Positions 18,324 through 27,639 of a stretch of DNA of 64,000 nucleotides are shown here, piece after piece. The stretch lies in contig CBDESS010000001.1 of the NCBI GenBank assembly GCA_965242605.1, forward strand, positions 1,364,001-1,428,000, written 5' to 3'. The position numbers were made by a program, and so were the translations under genes. The DNA comes from JAAXHF01 sp965242605. Its GTDB lineage: Bacteria; Desulfobacterota; Binatia; Bin18. The stretch's first letter is position 1; every line of letters begins with the position of its first letter. The notes under the pieces were generated by a model. That model saw nothing but the letters and a program-made list of their open reading frames with translations, ran no database searches and was not told the origin of the DNA.

Positions 18324-20219
18324 TTATCCCAGCTGATAGGCGGGCGTGCTCATAATCAGATGCACCACCAGCCGGACCGGCTCTTCCAGATAGCTCAGGG
18401 CCGGTGCGATGGTGTCCGTGCCGAGCTCCCGGCTCAAAAAGTCGATCAACACCTGCCGCTCATCCGCGCTGAGCGGCAGCCTCAGCAGGCGAGCAGCAAA
18501 ATAGTCAACCACTTCGGCGCTGGTCTGCAAGCCGGCTTCAGTCACCATAGCTGTCAGGCTGAGCTGCGCCGCCCGGCGGGGGATGGGTTTGACCCGTCGG
18601 AAGGCTTCCATCCAGCCGTGGGTGCTGCCGTAGCGCGTATTAAAATCCTCGTCCGCCCCGGCCATCCGGTTGAACATGGAGACCGCCGGCACGGTGTCGG
18701 ACATGGCGGCACCGTCTATGCCGCCCGCCGCGGTGTCGCCCATCCCCGGACCGCGCTCTCTGGTCGCCTCAGTGATCTCATAACCCTGAGCGAGCTTGAC
18801 CGCGACCTTGCGGTTCAGCTCCGGCATACGCTGGTCGGGCGGCTGAAAATTGGCAATATCTGGAAAGAGCACCTGGCGGGCAAAATTGCCCCGCTCCAGC
18901 AGCAGGGCCGGCGTGACCCAGCTCCGGCCGCCTTCCCAGCCGGCAACATTGGGCGGGTGGAAGAGTTCCTGGCCCAGGGTGCGGGTAGTCGTGTTGAAGT
19001 CAGGCACGCCGGGAATTGCGTCCAGACCCAGCTTGCGACAGGTCGAGACCACCAGATGGACCGGGCTTTTGATCTGGGTGGCGTAGGCCGGCAGGCTGTA
19101 GAAGTCGCGCGACAGAAAGATGGTTCGCAGCAGCCGACCAATGTGGTAGCCGTCGGTCTTGAAACGCTGGCCGAGTTCGACGACTAACCCGGCTGAGGGG
19201 TCGGTGTGGACAAAAAAGCGGTACAGCTTGGCGGCGATGAAGCGGGCCGCGGCGTCCTGCTCCAGAATAATGTCGATAATCTCCACCCCGTCAAAATTAC
19301 CGTGGCGGCCCAAAAAGGTTTTGGGGCCGTCGTCGTGCAGCTCGGGCTTGACCACAAAGCGCAGGCCGTCATTCGTCCAGCCGGTAAAGGCGCGGGCCGC
19401 TTCCCGGATATCGGTTTCGGTATAATTGCCGACGCCCAGGGTGAACAGTTCCAGAATTTCACGGCCAAAGTTTTCGTTCGGGCTGCCTTTGATGTTTTCG
19501 CCGGCGTCCAGATACACCAGCATGGCCGGGTCTTGGGCTACGCCGATGAGCAGGTCGCGGAAGTTGCCGTTGCCGTGTGTGTGGAACAGGGCCAGCTGTT
19601 TGAGCGATTTGCGGTAGTCGCGCAGCTTGGCGTCGGAGGTGGCAAAGTGCCCGTGCCAGAACAGGGCCAGCTTTTCCTCCAGCGGCCGCCTGGTGGTCAG
19701 CATCCGGTTGGCCCACCACTGGGCCGCCCGGCGGACTTCGAGATAGTCGGCCCGCAGCCAGTAAAAAAACCGGTTGACCACCGGCTGGAGCGGCCGGTCG
19801 CCGCCCGGCTTGATGGCGACGCCCATGGCCTCGCCGTTGGCCCGGGCCATCCGTACCGCGTCAATCCGGCTCTTGGGAAACGGCTCAACCGGAGGGTCAA
19901 AAATGTTGGATTCGTCAAAGGGCGGCAGGTGATCGTTGACAACGGCCTGATAGTTGACCAGCCATTCGACCGCGGCGGTGGGTGTCAGCGAGGCCAGGTG
20001 GTCAATCTCCTGGGGCGTTCCGCCAAAGCCGGCCCGCTCCAGCAGATGGGCCGCCCGGTCGCGGCTCCAGTCTGCCGCCGGGATAGGCCTCAGGTCGCCT
20101 GCCCACTCGGGCGGGCCGGCCCGCTGTTCGGACGCCTGCGACACCCCCGTATTCCCCGCGATGAGGGCAACAAGCAGCAGCCTCCAGGTCAGCGTGACCC
20201 CGAGACCGCGGAGACGCAT
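18324..20219 (-). CDS. DUF1800 domain-containing exported protein
   Basis: The product of about 631 residues contains the DUF1800 pattern: AAHLLERAGFGGTPQEIDHL, ALFWHGHFATSDAKLRDY, PNENFGREILELFTLGVGNY, EAARAFTGW and PPNVAGWEGG. The frame is open to 20303 with several ATG codons. I chose 20219 because AAGG stands eight bases upstream and a hydrophobic signal segment (VTLTWRLLLVALIAG) follows at once. The function is unknown. DUF1800/DUF1501 pairs are common in Planctomycetes and related environmental bacteria and probably act together outside the cytoplasm. Confidence 0.88.
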   Translation of the reverse strand: MRLRGLGVTLTWRLLLVALIAGNTGVSQASEQRAGPPEWAGDLRPIPAADWSRDRAAHLLERAGFGGTPQEIDHLASLTPTAAVEWLVNYQAVVNDHLPPFDESNIFDPPVEPFPKSRIDAVRMARANGEAMGVAIKPGGDRPLQPVVNRFFYWLRADYLEVRRAAQWWANRMLTTRRPLEEKLALFWHGHFATSDAKLRDYRKSLKQLALFHTHGNGNFRDLLIGVAQDPAMLVYLDAGENIKGSPNENFGREILELFTLGVGNYTETDIREAARAFTGWTNDGLRFVVKPELHDDGPKTFLGRHGNFDGVEIIDIILEQDAAARFIAAKLYRFFVHTDPSAGLVVELGQRFKTDGYHIGRLLRTIFLSRDFYSLPAYATQIKSPVHLVVSTCRKLGLDAIPGVPDFNTTTRTLGQELFHPPNVAGWEGGRSWVTPALLLERGNFARQVLFPDIANFQPPDQRMPELNRKVAVKLAQGYEITEATRERGPGMGDTAAGGIDGAAMSDTVPAVSMFNRMAGADEDFNTRYGSTHGWMEAFRRVKPIPRRAAQLSLTAMVTEAGLQTSAEVVDYFAARLLRLPLSADERQVLIDFLSRELGTDTIAPALSYLEEPVRLVVHLIMSTPAYQLG

Positions 20220-20372
20220 CGACACAGCCTTCAGCATTACGCTATCATGCATCGTTCGTAGCCGGGAGTCCAGACATTCGGCGATTGTGGCTTGACCTGG
20301 CATTCGCTACAGGGGTAGACAGGTCAGGGAGGAAGCGGGACGCCGGGGCGTTCTGCTCGCCGGGCAGGAACG

Positions 20373-21917
20373 ATGACACGAGAACGGACAGGACGACCTT
20401 CGCAGAGGCGACGACCGCACCGCTGGGTCGCCCTGCTTATGGTGTGGATCGGCAGTGGGGTGGGGGCCGTTTTTTCTCAGGCCGAGGTGCTCCGCCTGGA
20501 GCAGGTTGAGCTTTCTGATACCGGCCAGGGCAAACTCGTCTCCTTGCAGTTCTCCCAGCCTCCGGCTGCGCTCAAGGCTTTCGCCCTCGGCTCCCCGCCT
20601 CGGGTCGTGATTGATGTCCAGGGCCCGTTCCGGCCCTTGGCGTCGGCCAAGTATACCGTCCAGGACAGCCTTATTCAGCGTGTGCGGGTAGGTTTTCATC
20701 AGGAATACATCCGCTTTGTGCTTGATCTCAAGAAGAGCTTCATTCCGCCCTTTTCTGTTGAACAGACTCGGGAGCGAGTGACCGCCAGCCTTCAGGTCTC
20801 GGGCCGAGAGGCGACCGCCGCCCCGGCTCAGGTTCTCTTTGCACGCCGTGGCGCGGTCCGCAAAACGCGGGCCGTCGCCGGGCTGAGCCAAACCGGGCCG
20901 TCCGAACCGCCGGCCGCTCCCCCCACGCCTGCTCCCCAGCCGGCCGTTCAGGCCGCGCAGACACCCAAGGCGACCCCCAGCCCGCCCCAGCCCGCTCCGG
21001 CCCCCCGTTTGTTCGTGCCTGAAGAGCGCCCGCCTATCCAGGCCGGGGCGTCCCGGCCCGCCGGTGCGGACGCGCCAGTTCCCCGTCTCGTCCCCGGGGC
21101 TTCACTCCTGCGTCCGTCTCCCGCCCCTCAGGTGCCGCAGCAGACATACTCCCTGCTGAGCCCTTCAACCGTTCCGTCCGGCAGCGCGGCGGCTGATCGT
21201 CAGCCGTCCGTCGCCCCTGCGCCGAGCCGCTCCCAGGCTCAAACCCCAGGAGCGTCCGCCTCGTCTCAGCAGCTTGCCGCCCTCGCTCCGAAAGATACGC
21301 TGAGCCGGCCGGCCGGAAAAACGCTGTCCGGGCCCAGCCTGTCCAGTTCGGCCCGGCGTCATCTGGGAAAAGGACAAATCCTGTACGACCAGGGAAAAGT
21401 CGCTGAAGCGATTGTTGAATGGCGCGAGACGGCCCGTCTCGCGCCAAATAATGCCAAGGCGCACCACCTGCTCGGCCTTGCCCTCCAGGACCAGGGCGAG
21501 ACCGAGGAAGCGATCAGCATGCTTCAGACCTCCGTGCGGCTCGACCCCGAGAACGCCACCGCCTATGTGCATCTGGCCCAGGCCTGCGAGTCCACAGGTG
21601 ATCGCAAAGGGGCTTTGAACGCGTACAACGCGGCCCTCAAGCTGGTGCCGACTTCGGCCCATGTCCATAATCGGCTCGGTCATCTGCTCGCGTCAACGGG
21701 TGACTGGCAGGGCGCGGCCAAAGAGTGGCGACAGGCGACCGAGCTCCAGCCAGACTATGCCTACGCGTATGCCAATCTCGGCGAAGCCCTTGAACAGATT
21801 GAGCAAAAGCAGGAAGCGCTGGAGGCCTATAAACAGGCGGTCATCCTGGACCCGGCTGCGCCGTTCGCCGCCGAAGTCCGCAAACGGATTGTCCGCCTGA
21901 GCACAGACGAACTCTGA
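20373..21917 (+). CDS. AMIN domain and TPR repeat protein
   Basis: The 514-residue product has an N-terminal hydrophobic signal/anchor (WVALLMVWIGSGVGAVFSQA) and an AMIN-like domain (VLRLEQVELSDTGQGKLVSL to VDIQ-like VVIDVQGPF, about residues 40-140). A long Pro/Ala/Gln-rich linker of about 180 residues follows, then at least four TPR units from about residue 330 (HHLLGLALQDQGETEEAISM, AYVHLAQACESTGDRKGALN). AMIN domains localise envelope proteins to peptidoglycan or secretin complexes; TPRs bind partners. A role in envelope or type IV pilus/secretin assembly is plausible but inferred. Confidence 0.82.
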   Translation: MTRERTGRPSQRRRPHRWVALLMVWIGSGVGAVFSQAEVLRLEQVELSDTGQGKLVSLQFSQPPAALKAFALGSPPRVVIDVQGPFRPLASAKYTVQDSLIQRVRVGFHQEYIRFVLDLKKSFIPPFSVEQTRERVTASLQVSGREATAAPAQVLFARRGAVRKTRAVAGLSQTGPSEPPAAPPTPAPQPAVQAAQTPKATPSPPQPAPAPRLFVPEERPPIQAGASRPAGADAPVPRLVPGASLLRPSPAPQVPQQTYSLLSPSTVPSGSAAADRQPSVAPAPSRSQAQTPGASASSQQLAALAPKDTLSRPAGKTLSGPSLSSSARRHLGKGQILYDQGKVAEAIVEWRETARLAPNNAKAHHLLGLALQDQGETEEAISMLQTSVRLDPENATAYVHLAQACESTGDRKGALNAYNAALKLVPTSAHVHNRLGHLLASTGDWQGAAKEWRQATELQPDYAYAYANLGEALEQIEQKQEALEAYKQAVILDPAAPFAAEVRKRIVRLSTDEL

Positions 21918-21926
21918 ATCGAGAAG

Positions 21927-21949
21927 CCGCCCAGCCGACGGCTGGGCGG
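21927..21949. terminator. Perfect hairpin between convergent genes
   Basis: CCGCCCAGCC pairs perfectly with GGCTGGGCGG over a GAC loop, halfway between the stop of the AMIN-TPR gene and the stop of the convergent hibernation-factor gene. No T-run is present on either side, so bidirectional termination is likely but not certain. Confidence 0.5.
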
Positions 21950-21953
21950 AGCG

Positions 21954-22334
21954 TCACGGCTCCTGGAGCCCGGAGGAGACCGTTTCCTCAGAGCGGTGAG
22001 TGGGTGGCTGGTGTTTCTTGACCTCCCCGCGTCGGTGCTGACCATAATCTTCCAGGCGTCGGCGGGCGGCCTCAAACGCCTCTCGAATCGCCCGCCGCAG
22101 GTCGGTCGTTTCGTGATGGTTGACCACCAGCTCCGCTCCGGGAACGGTCAGATCAATCCGGGCGGTGTACGGGCCGCCTTTGCGGTGGTGGTGAACCGGC
22201 CCTTCCAGCACAACCCGACACTTCAGGATGCGGGGATAGAGGGCGGCCAGCCTGGCGGCTTTGTCGTGGATATGTTGGACCGTGGCGCGGCCCAGGTGAA
22301 GGTCTTTTGGGTCCAGGTGAAGGGTGAACTGCAT
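21954..22334 (-). CDS. HPF/RaiA-family ribosome-associated protein (short form)
   Basis: The ATG at 22334 has AAGGAG upstream; a frame to 22355 lacks it. The 126-residue product has the beta-alpha-beta S30AE pattern: PKDLHLGRATVQHIHDKAAR, LEGPVHHHRKGGPYTARIDL and DLRRAIREAFEAARRRLED. Short HPF-type proteins bind the 30S decoding site and promote ribosome hibernation in stationary phase. The His-rich HHHRKGG segment is typical. The long-form C-terminal dimerisation domain is absent. Two dodecin genes precede it on the same strand. Confidence 0.82.
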   Translation of the reverse strand: MQFTLHLDPKDLHLGRATVQHIHDKAARLAALYPRILKCRVVLEGPVHHHRKGGPYTARIDLTVPGAELVVNHHETTDLRRAIREAFEAARRRLEDYGQHRRGEVKKHQPPTHRSEETVSSGLQEP

Positions 22335-22416
22335 CTGTTTCTCCTTATCTCGCACGGGGTAGCGGAGTGGCTGGAGCAGTGCTGACTCCTCCAGCCCGGG
22401 GGCTGGAACAGGGAGA

Positions 22417-22626
22417 TTACAGATTCAAACGGAAGCCGACCTTGATTTTGACCTGAAACTGGTTGACCCTGCCTTCCTGAATCAGGCCACGGGCTTCGAC
22501 GACCTCGAACCAGTCCAGGTTGTTCAGCGTCTGGCTGGCTCGGCTGATGGCGTTTTGGATCCCGTCTTCAATAGATGTCTCTGAGACACCGACGAGTTCG
22601 ATCAGCTTATACGTTTTTTCCTGCAT
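22417..22626 (-). CDS. Dodecin family protein, copy 1
   Basis: This 69-residue protein has the dodecin fold pattern: YKLIELVGVSETSIEDGIQN, the DWFEVVEARG segment with the flavin-stacking Trp, and QVKIKVGFRL. Dodecins are dodecameric hollow spheres that bind FMN/FAD or CoA and buffer flavin. It lies 45 bp downstream of a second dodecin on the same strand, to which it is clearly related. Confidence 0.9.
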   Translation of the reverse strand: MQEKTYKLIELVGVSETSIEDGIQNAISRASQTLNNLDWFEVVEARGLIQEGRVNQFQVKIKVGFRLNL

Positions 22627-22671
22627 GATTGCTCCTTTCCGGGTGTCGGGCGGGTGTGGACGGTGCCACTC

Positions 22672-22911
22672 CTAGCCGGTGGCCCAGCTGCGCATCTCTT
22701 CATCGCTGAGGTAACGGAATCCAAGGTCAAGCGTGACCTGATACTGCCCCACCTTGCCGTCAACAATCGTTCCGCGGACTTCTTTGACCTCAAACCAGTC
22801 CAGAGCTTTGAGGGTCTGATTGGCGCGACCGATCGCGTTGGACACCGCCTGAGAGATTGAATGGTCCGAGACGCCAACAATCTCGGTAATCACATACGTC
22901 TTATCCTGCAT
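22672..22911 (-). CDS. Dodecin family protein, copy 2
   Basis: This 79-residue dodecin has YVITEIVGVSDHSISQAVSN, the DWFEVKEVRG flavin site and QVTLDLGFRYL. It carries a 10-residue tail (DEEMRSWATG) that copy 1 lacks. It is the first gene of the minus-strand dodecin-dodecin-HPF group and diverges from the large regulator at 23061. Confidence 0.9.
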   Translation of the reverse strand: MQDKTYVITEIVGVSDHSISQAVSNAIGRANQTLKALDWFEVKEVRGTIVDGKVGQYQVTLDLGFRYLSDEEMRSWATG

Positions 22912-23002
22912 ACCTCCCTCTCCTTCCTTGTACAGGGTACGGGCTTCGTCCCATACTCTGAAAAATCTAACCTGACCTGGCTTGGGGAGTCATGATACAA
23001 AA

Positions 23003-23046
23003 GTGATATTCTGGTGATATTCTCGTGACCTTGTGGTAACGCTTTG
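23003..23046 (+). promoter_or_regulatory. Phased 11-bp direct repeats (PhoB/OmpR-type boxes)
   Basis: Four consecutive 11-mers lie head to tail just before the regulator start at 23061: GTGATATTCTG, GTGATATTCTC, GTGACCTTGTG and GTAACGCTTTG. The first two differ by one base; the others keep the GTGA/GTAA start. OmpR/PhoB-type winged helices bind exactly such 11-bp direct repeats, and the downstream gene encodes one, so autoregulation is a natural inference. The array also lies in the shared upstream region of the divergent dodecin genes. Confidence 0.55.
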
Positions 23047-23060
23047 ATATAAGTGAAGAT

Positions 23061-26051
23061 ATGAAATCTGGAGTACAGATCAGCTTTTCCCCCTTTCGCC
23101 TTGACCCGGGGAATGAATGTCTCTGGCGCGGAACCCAGTCCATTGCCCTCAAGCCCAAGGACTTTGCCGTATTGCAGTGCCTGGTGGACCAGCCCGGTCA
23201 GCTGGTCACCAAACAGGAACTGCTCAACTCCGTGTGGTCTGGGACAACGGTCAGCGAAGGGGTGCTCAAGGTCTGTATCCGGCGTATCCGGCGCACCCTC
23301 GGCGACACGGCAAAACGGCCCCGGTTCATTGAGACCGTCCATCGCCGCGGCTATCGGTTTATTGCCCCGCTGTCTGCCGCCGCCGAATCCCCGCTCTCCC
23401 ATCCCCCCTCTTCCATTCCGCCCCTCGTCGGCCGTGAGCAGGAACTCGCTCTGCTCCACGGCTGGTTTGGTCGTGCCCGGGCCGGGACCCGTCAGCTTGT
23501 CTTTGTGACCGGCGAAGCCGGCATCGGCAAAACAACGTTGGTTGAGGCTTTTTTGCGCCAGGTTGAGCGCCACGCCTCGGTGTGGGTCGGACGCGGCCAG
23601 TGTATTGAGCAGCACGGGGCGGGCGAGGCGTATATGCCGGTCCTGGAAGCCCTGGAGCGGCTGTGTCGGCGGGCCGACGGGAAACGCCTGCCGGCCGTCT
23701 TGGCCCAGCACGCCCCAAGCTGGTTGGCCCAGCTCCCGTCTCTGCTTGAGCCGGGGGAACTCGAAGCGCTCCAGCGCAGAACTCAGGGCGTCACCCGTGA
23801 GCGGATGCTGCGCGAGATGGTCAAAGCTCTGGAAGCCCTGACCGTCCAGGTCAGCCTTGTGCTGGTCCTTGAAGACCTGCAATGGAGCGATCATTCCACC
23901 CTGGCTCTGCTGTCCGTCCTGGCCCAGCGGCAAGAGGTGGCCCGCCTGTTGGTCGTGGCGACCTACCGACCGGCCGATATCTCAAACGCCGACCATCCAC
24001 TCGCCGCCCTCGTCCAGGAGTTGCGCATACACCGCCACTGTAGAGAACTGTCGCTGGCTTTTCTGCCGGCCTCGGCGGTCGGGGAATATCTGGCCGGTCG
24101 CTTCCCGCTCACTGCCTCAGACCATGCCCGGCTGACCGGATTGCTGCACCGGCAGACGGACGGCAATCCGCTCTTTTTGGTGAATTTGCTGGACTATCTG
24201 GTGGCCCGCGGCTACCTGGCCGAAAAGGCGAAGGAGTCAGCGGCCATTCTGCCCGACGGTCGCTGGGAGGTTGAGGCGCGGCTGTTCGACCTGGCGGGTG
24301 TGGACGATGGGCGGGACTGGGTGCCCGACAGTTTGCGACAGATGATCGAAAAACAGATTGACCACCTGAATCCGCACTACCAGCAGTTGCTTGAGACGGC
24401 CAGTGTGGCCGGAGTCGAGTTTTCAGCCGCGGCGCTTGGTGGCAGCAACGGGACGGCCGTTCAGGCCGAAGAGTACTGCCAGACCTTGGCCCGCCGGGGA
24501 AAATTTTTATACGCCGACGGCTGGACCGAATGGCCGGACGGAACGGTGGCCGGCCGTTACCGGTTTATCCACTCGCTCTATCAGAACGTTTTGTATGGGC
24601 GTATTCCGGCCGGCCGACGCCTCCAGCTCCACCGCGCCATTGGAGAGAGGGAGGAGCAGGCGTATGGCGGGCGGGCCGGAGAGATTGCCGCGGAGTTGGC
24701 CATGCACTTTGAGCAGGCCCGGGTCTTTGACCGTGCCGTTCCGTATCGGCAGCAGGCGGCCCACAACGCCCTGCGCCGGCGCGCCTACCAGGAGGCCATC
24801 ACCCATCTGTCACGCGGGCTGTCCCTGCTGGACAGGCAGGACACCCCGGACGCTCCCGCAGACCGTCAGGACCGCATGCAACAGGGAATCGCCCTGTTGC
24901 TGAGCCTCGGTGTTCCGCTGGCGATGACCAAAGGCTATGCCGCTCCAGAAGTGGAGGAAGTCTACAGCCGGGCGCGCAGCCTGTGTGAAGCGGCTGGCGA
25001 GACCCGCCAGCTCTTTCTGGCGCTGCGCGGGCTGGGTGCGGCGGCCCTGATCCGGGGCGAACTCTACACCGCCCGCCAGTTGGGGGAGCAGTTCCTGGCC
25101 CTGGCCGAGCGTCAGAACGAGCCGACCCCGCTGCTTTCGGCCCATAACGCCCTGGGGATTACCCACTTTCATATGGGCGAGTTCAACCGGGCGCGGGCGC
25201 ACCTTGAGAAAGGGCTGGCGCTGGACGACCCCCACAAGCGCCGGGCTGACGGCTTTGTTCAAGACCCGGGTGTGGTATGCCGCTCGTATACTGCCTTTTC
25301 GATGTGTCTGCTCGGGTTCTCACGCCAGGCCCGCAGCAGCGTGCGGCAGGCCGTGTCCCTGGCCCGCCGACTCGCCCACCCCCACAGCCTGGCCTACGCG
25401 CTGGGCTGTGCGGCCCTTGTGTCCCATATGTGCCGGGACGAGCGCGACACCCGGCTGTTTGCCGAGGAGACGCTCGCGGTGTCGCGGGAACACGGCTTCG
25501 CCTATTGGCTGGCCATGGGGACGATCCTGGTGGCCGACAGCCAGCCTCAGGCGGCCGGCAGGATCGAGCAGATCCGCCAGGGTCTGGACGACTGGGGAAG
25601 CACCGGGGCGGAAGTCATGCGGCCCTATTATCTGGCGGTCCTGGCCGAGGCGTATGCCACAGCCGGCCGGCTTGCGGACGGTTTGCAGGCTGTGGAGGAG
25701 GCCGTGGAGCTGGTCGGGACGACGCACGAGCGGTTTTGTGAGGCCGAGCTGTACCGGATTAAAGCCGGGATTCTGCTTGCCCAAGACAGGCAAAGGGCAA
25801 AGGGCAAAGGGCAGAACCCTCCGGCTCACTCCGGGGTTGAGGAGTATTTTCAACGGGCGATTGCTCTTGCCCGTGGACAGCAGGCCGGGCTGTGGGAGCT
25901 GCGGGCGGTCTTGGGTCTGAGCCGGGTGTGGCAGGCCGAGGGGCGATGGACTGAGGCACGCGGCCTGTTGGAAGAGAGTCTGAGCCGTGATGAAGACGAA
26001 GAGATTGTTGATGCAGGCCAGGCCCGAGCGCTCTTGGCCGAGCTGTCATAA
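23061..26051 (+). CDS. Winged-helix regulator fused to STAND-type ATPase and TPR domain
   Basis: The 996-residue product has an OmpR/PhoB-type winged helix at residues 1-105 (LKPKDFAVLQCLVDQPGQLV, TVHRRGYRFIAPL). An AAA/STAND ATPase domain follows with Walker A GEAGIGKTTLVE near residue 151, Walker B VLVLEDLQWSDHST and sensor-like VVATYRP. A TPR-rich C-terminal half runs from about residue 540 to 990 (HNALRRRAYQEAITHLSRGL, ARAHLEKGLALDD). It is a one-component transcription regulator of the MalT/AfsR-like type; ATP and a ligand or protein bound by the TPRs would control DNA binding. An 11-bp repeat array lies directly upstream. The signal is unknown. Confidence 0.88.
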   Translation: MKSGVQISFSPFRLDPGNECLWRGTQSIALKPKDFAVLQCLVDQPGQLVTKQELLNSVWSGTTVSEGVLKVCIRRIRRTLGDTAKRPRFIETVHRRGYRFIAPLSAAAESPLSHPPSSIPPLVGREQELALLHGWFGRARAGTRQLVFVTGEAGIGKTTLVEAFLRQVERHASVWVGRGQCIEQHGAGEAYMPVLEALERLCRRADGKRLPAVLAQHAPSWLAQLPSLLEPGELEALQRRTQGVTRERMLREMVKALEALTVQVSLVLVLEDLQWSDHSTLALLSVLAQRQEVARLLVVATYRPADISNADHPLAALVQELRIHRHCRELSLAFLPASAVGEYLAGRFPLTASDHARLTGLLHRQTDGNPLFLVNLLDYLVARGYLAEKAKESAAILPDGRWEVEARLFDLAGVDDGRDWVPDSLRQMIEKQIDHLNPHYQQLLETASVAGVEFSAAALGGSNGTAVQAEEYCQTLARRGKFLYADGWTEWPDGTVAGRYRFIHSLYQNVLYGRIPAGRRLQLHRAIGEREEQAYGGRAGEIAAELAMHFEQARVFDRAVPYRQQAAHNALRRRAYQEAITHLSRGLSLLDRQDTPDAPADRQDRMQQGIALLLSLGVPLAMTKGYAAPEVEEVYSRARSLCEAAGETRQLFLALRGLGAAALIRGELYTARQLGEQFLALAERQNEPTPLLSAHNALGITHFHMGEFNRARAHLEKGLALDDPHKRRADGFVQDPGVVCRSYTAFSMCLLGFSRQARSSVRQAVSLARRLAHPHSLAYALGCAALVSHMCRDERDTRLFAEETLAVSREHGFAYWLAMGTILVADSQPQAAGRIEQIRQGLDDWGSTGAEVMRPYYLAVLAEAYATAGRLADGLQAVEEAVELVGTTHERFCEAELYRIKAGILLAQDRQRAKGKGQNPPAHSGVEEYFQRAIALARGQQAGLWELRAVLGLSRVWQAEGRWTEARGLLEESLSRDEDEEIVDAGQARALLAELS

Positions 26052-26134
26052 ACCGAATCGTTGACACCTTGAACCGGATCGTGCACAGTAGCACTGCAAC
26101 CGGGAGGGTATCGTGATGCAGCGCTTCGCCTTCC

Positions 26135-26166
26135 GGGATCGCGGGCATCCTGCCCGCAGAATCGGG
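26135..26166. repeat. Dispersed palindromic element, short copy
   Basis: GCGGGCA-TCC-TGCCCGC (26141-26157) with the flanks GGGATC and AGAATC is a short copy of the GC palindrome found elsewhere in this window (38.96, 39.35, 42.96 and 52.2 kb). It sits just before the likely start of the HEAT-repeat gene and artificially lengthens that reading frame. Confidence 0.55.
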
Positions 26167-26172
26167 AGTATC

Positions 26173-27396
26173 ATGACGACGCGCTTCCCCTGCTTCGTTG
26201 TCGCAGGGGTGTTTTCCTGTCTCTTCCTTCTCCTTCCGCCGCTCCCCGCCCAACAGGTCCCTCCGGGAGAGCGGAATCGCCTCCAGCAGCTGCAAGACAT
26301 GGCCAGGCATCCCTCCAGTGAAGTCAGAGAGGAAAGCGCTCTCAGCGCCTATCAAGCCGGAGAGGAGACGGCGAGGGACATTTTCAGCCTGCTGGTCAAT
26401 GATCCCGTCCCCGCCGTGAAAAAGACGGTGGCACGGTATGCCAGTCTGGTGGGAGGCGAAACCGGGGAGCAATTTCTCACCAGCCTGGCAGATGACCCGA
26501 GCCTTGAGGTGAGAAAAGAAGTGGTCATCAGAGCGACTGAACTCGGAGGCCATGAGGGGGAAGCGGTTCTTGCTCTTCTGGCCCAGGACAAAGCCCTGGC
26601 TGTTCGACGCCTGGTCGCCCAACACGCCGGCAAACTCGGAAACGAAAGAGGCAGACGCCTTGTTGACGCTCTCCTTCAGGACCAGGAAACCCAAGTTCGC
26701 ATAGATATCGCTCTCAATGCCCACCTCTTGGGCGAGGAAGCGGCGACCGAGCTGCTCCTGATTCTGGCCAGTCCAGACGAAGAGCGCTCGGTGAAGCTCA
26801 TGGCCGCTTCCGGGGCGCATCAACTGGGGGGCGAGCCAGCGGTGCGGGTCCTGTCCCGACTCGTGGGTGACGAAGACCCGGAGGTGCGGAAAGTGGTAGT
26901 GCTGCGCGCCTGCCAGTTGGGCGGCCAGGCCGGCGAAGCCCTTGTCAACACGCTGATGGCCGACCCGGACCCTGGAGTCCGGGCGGAAGTCGTCCGGCAT
27001 GTCTGCCAGTTGGGAGAGCAGACCAGGAACGGCGCGTTTCTCAGGCTGGCTCGGGACCAGAACCCGAAGGTGAGAAAAGCGGTGGCGTTCAGCCCTCGTG
27101 ACCTGGCCTGCAACAGAAAAGGCTACAACGTGGTGAGCATCCTGCTGCTTGACCCGGACCCTGAGGTGAGAAAGGCGATAGCGCTGTACGCGACCCAATT
27201 GGGAGGGGAAGAGGGGGAAAGAATTCTGAGCGCTCTGGTCCTGGACCCGGACTCCGAAGTCAGAAAAGACCTGATTATCAGGGCCGTGCAGTTCGGGGGC
27301 GAGAGCGGGAGGCGCATTCTTCGCCACCTGCTCAGCGATAGCGACCCCGAAGTGGTGCGCAAAGCCAGAGCGGCGTTCGATCAAGACGCAGCCTAG
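26173..27396 (+). CDS. Exported HEAT-repeat protein
   Basis: The 407-residue product starts at an ATG preceded by GGGAG, followed by a signal peptide (FPCFVVAGVFSCLFLLLPPL). A start at 26116 is also open and has GGGAGG, but the extra residues are translated palindromic repeat. About nine alpha-helical repeats of 36-37 residues fill the protein, with consensus LLxDPDPEVRKxVxxxAxQLGGExGExxL (e.g. LVGDEDPEVRKVVVLRACQL, LLLDPDPEVRKAIALYATQL). Such solenoids are protein-binding scaffolds; the partner is unknown. A very long minus-strand frame across it is a shadow. Confidence 0.8.
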   Translation: MTTRFPCFVVAGVFSCLFLLLPPLPAQQVPPGERNRLQQLQDMARHPSSEVREESALSAYQAGEETARDIFSLLVNDPVPAVKKTVARYASLVGGETGEQFLTSLADDPSLEVRKEVVIRATELGGHEGEAVLALLAQDKALAVRRLVAQHAGKLGNERGRRLVDALLQDQETQVRIDIALNAHLLGEEAATELLLILASPDEERSVKLMAASGAHQLGGEPAVRVLSRLVGDEDPEVRKVVVLRACQLGGQAGEALVNTLMADPDPGVRAEVVRHVCQLGEQTRNGAFLRLARDQNPKVRKAVAFSPRDLACNRKGYNVVSILLLDPDPEVRKAIALYATQLGGEEGERILSALVLDPDSEVRKDLIIRAVQFGGESGRRILRHLLSDSDPEVVRKARAAFDQDAA

Positions 27397-27639
27397 AGGC
27401 TGAAGCGATGGCCGGCGATGTGGTGATTCAGAACGGAACTTCCAGACGCCCGGATCAGCATTGATACTGAGGGATATCATGGGCAGGGTGAGGGAAAGAC
27501 TCGGTACCTGTCTGGTTTGACTACCATCTCCCGGCCTGGCGGCCTTGCATTGCTGCATTACATTTTCGCCATTTTCCATCATGCCTTGAAGGGGAGCTAG
27601 AGGGAGGGAGGAAGGGGAGGTAGGGCGGCAAGTATGGCG

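Noticed and set aside
22391..22406. CCAGCC-CGGG-GGCTGG stem as dodecin terminator
   Set aside because: The stem is short and lacks a T-run on the minus strand, so termination cannot be supported.
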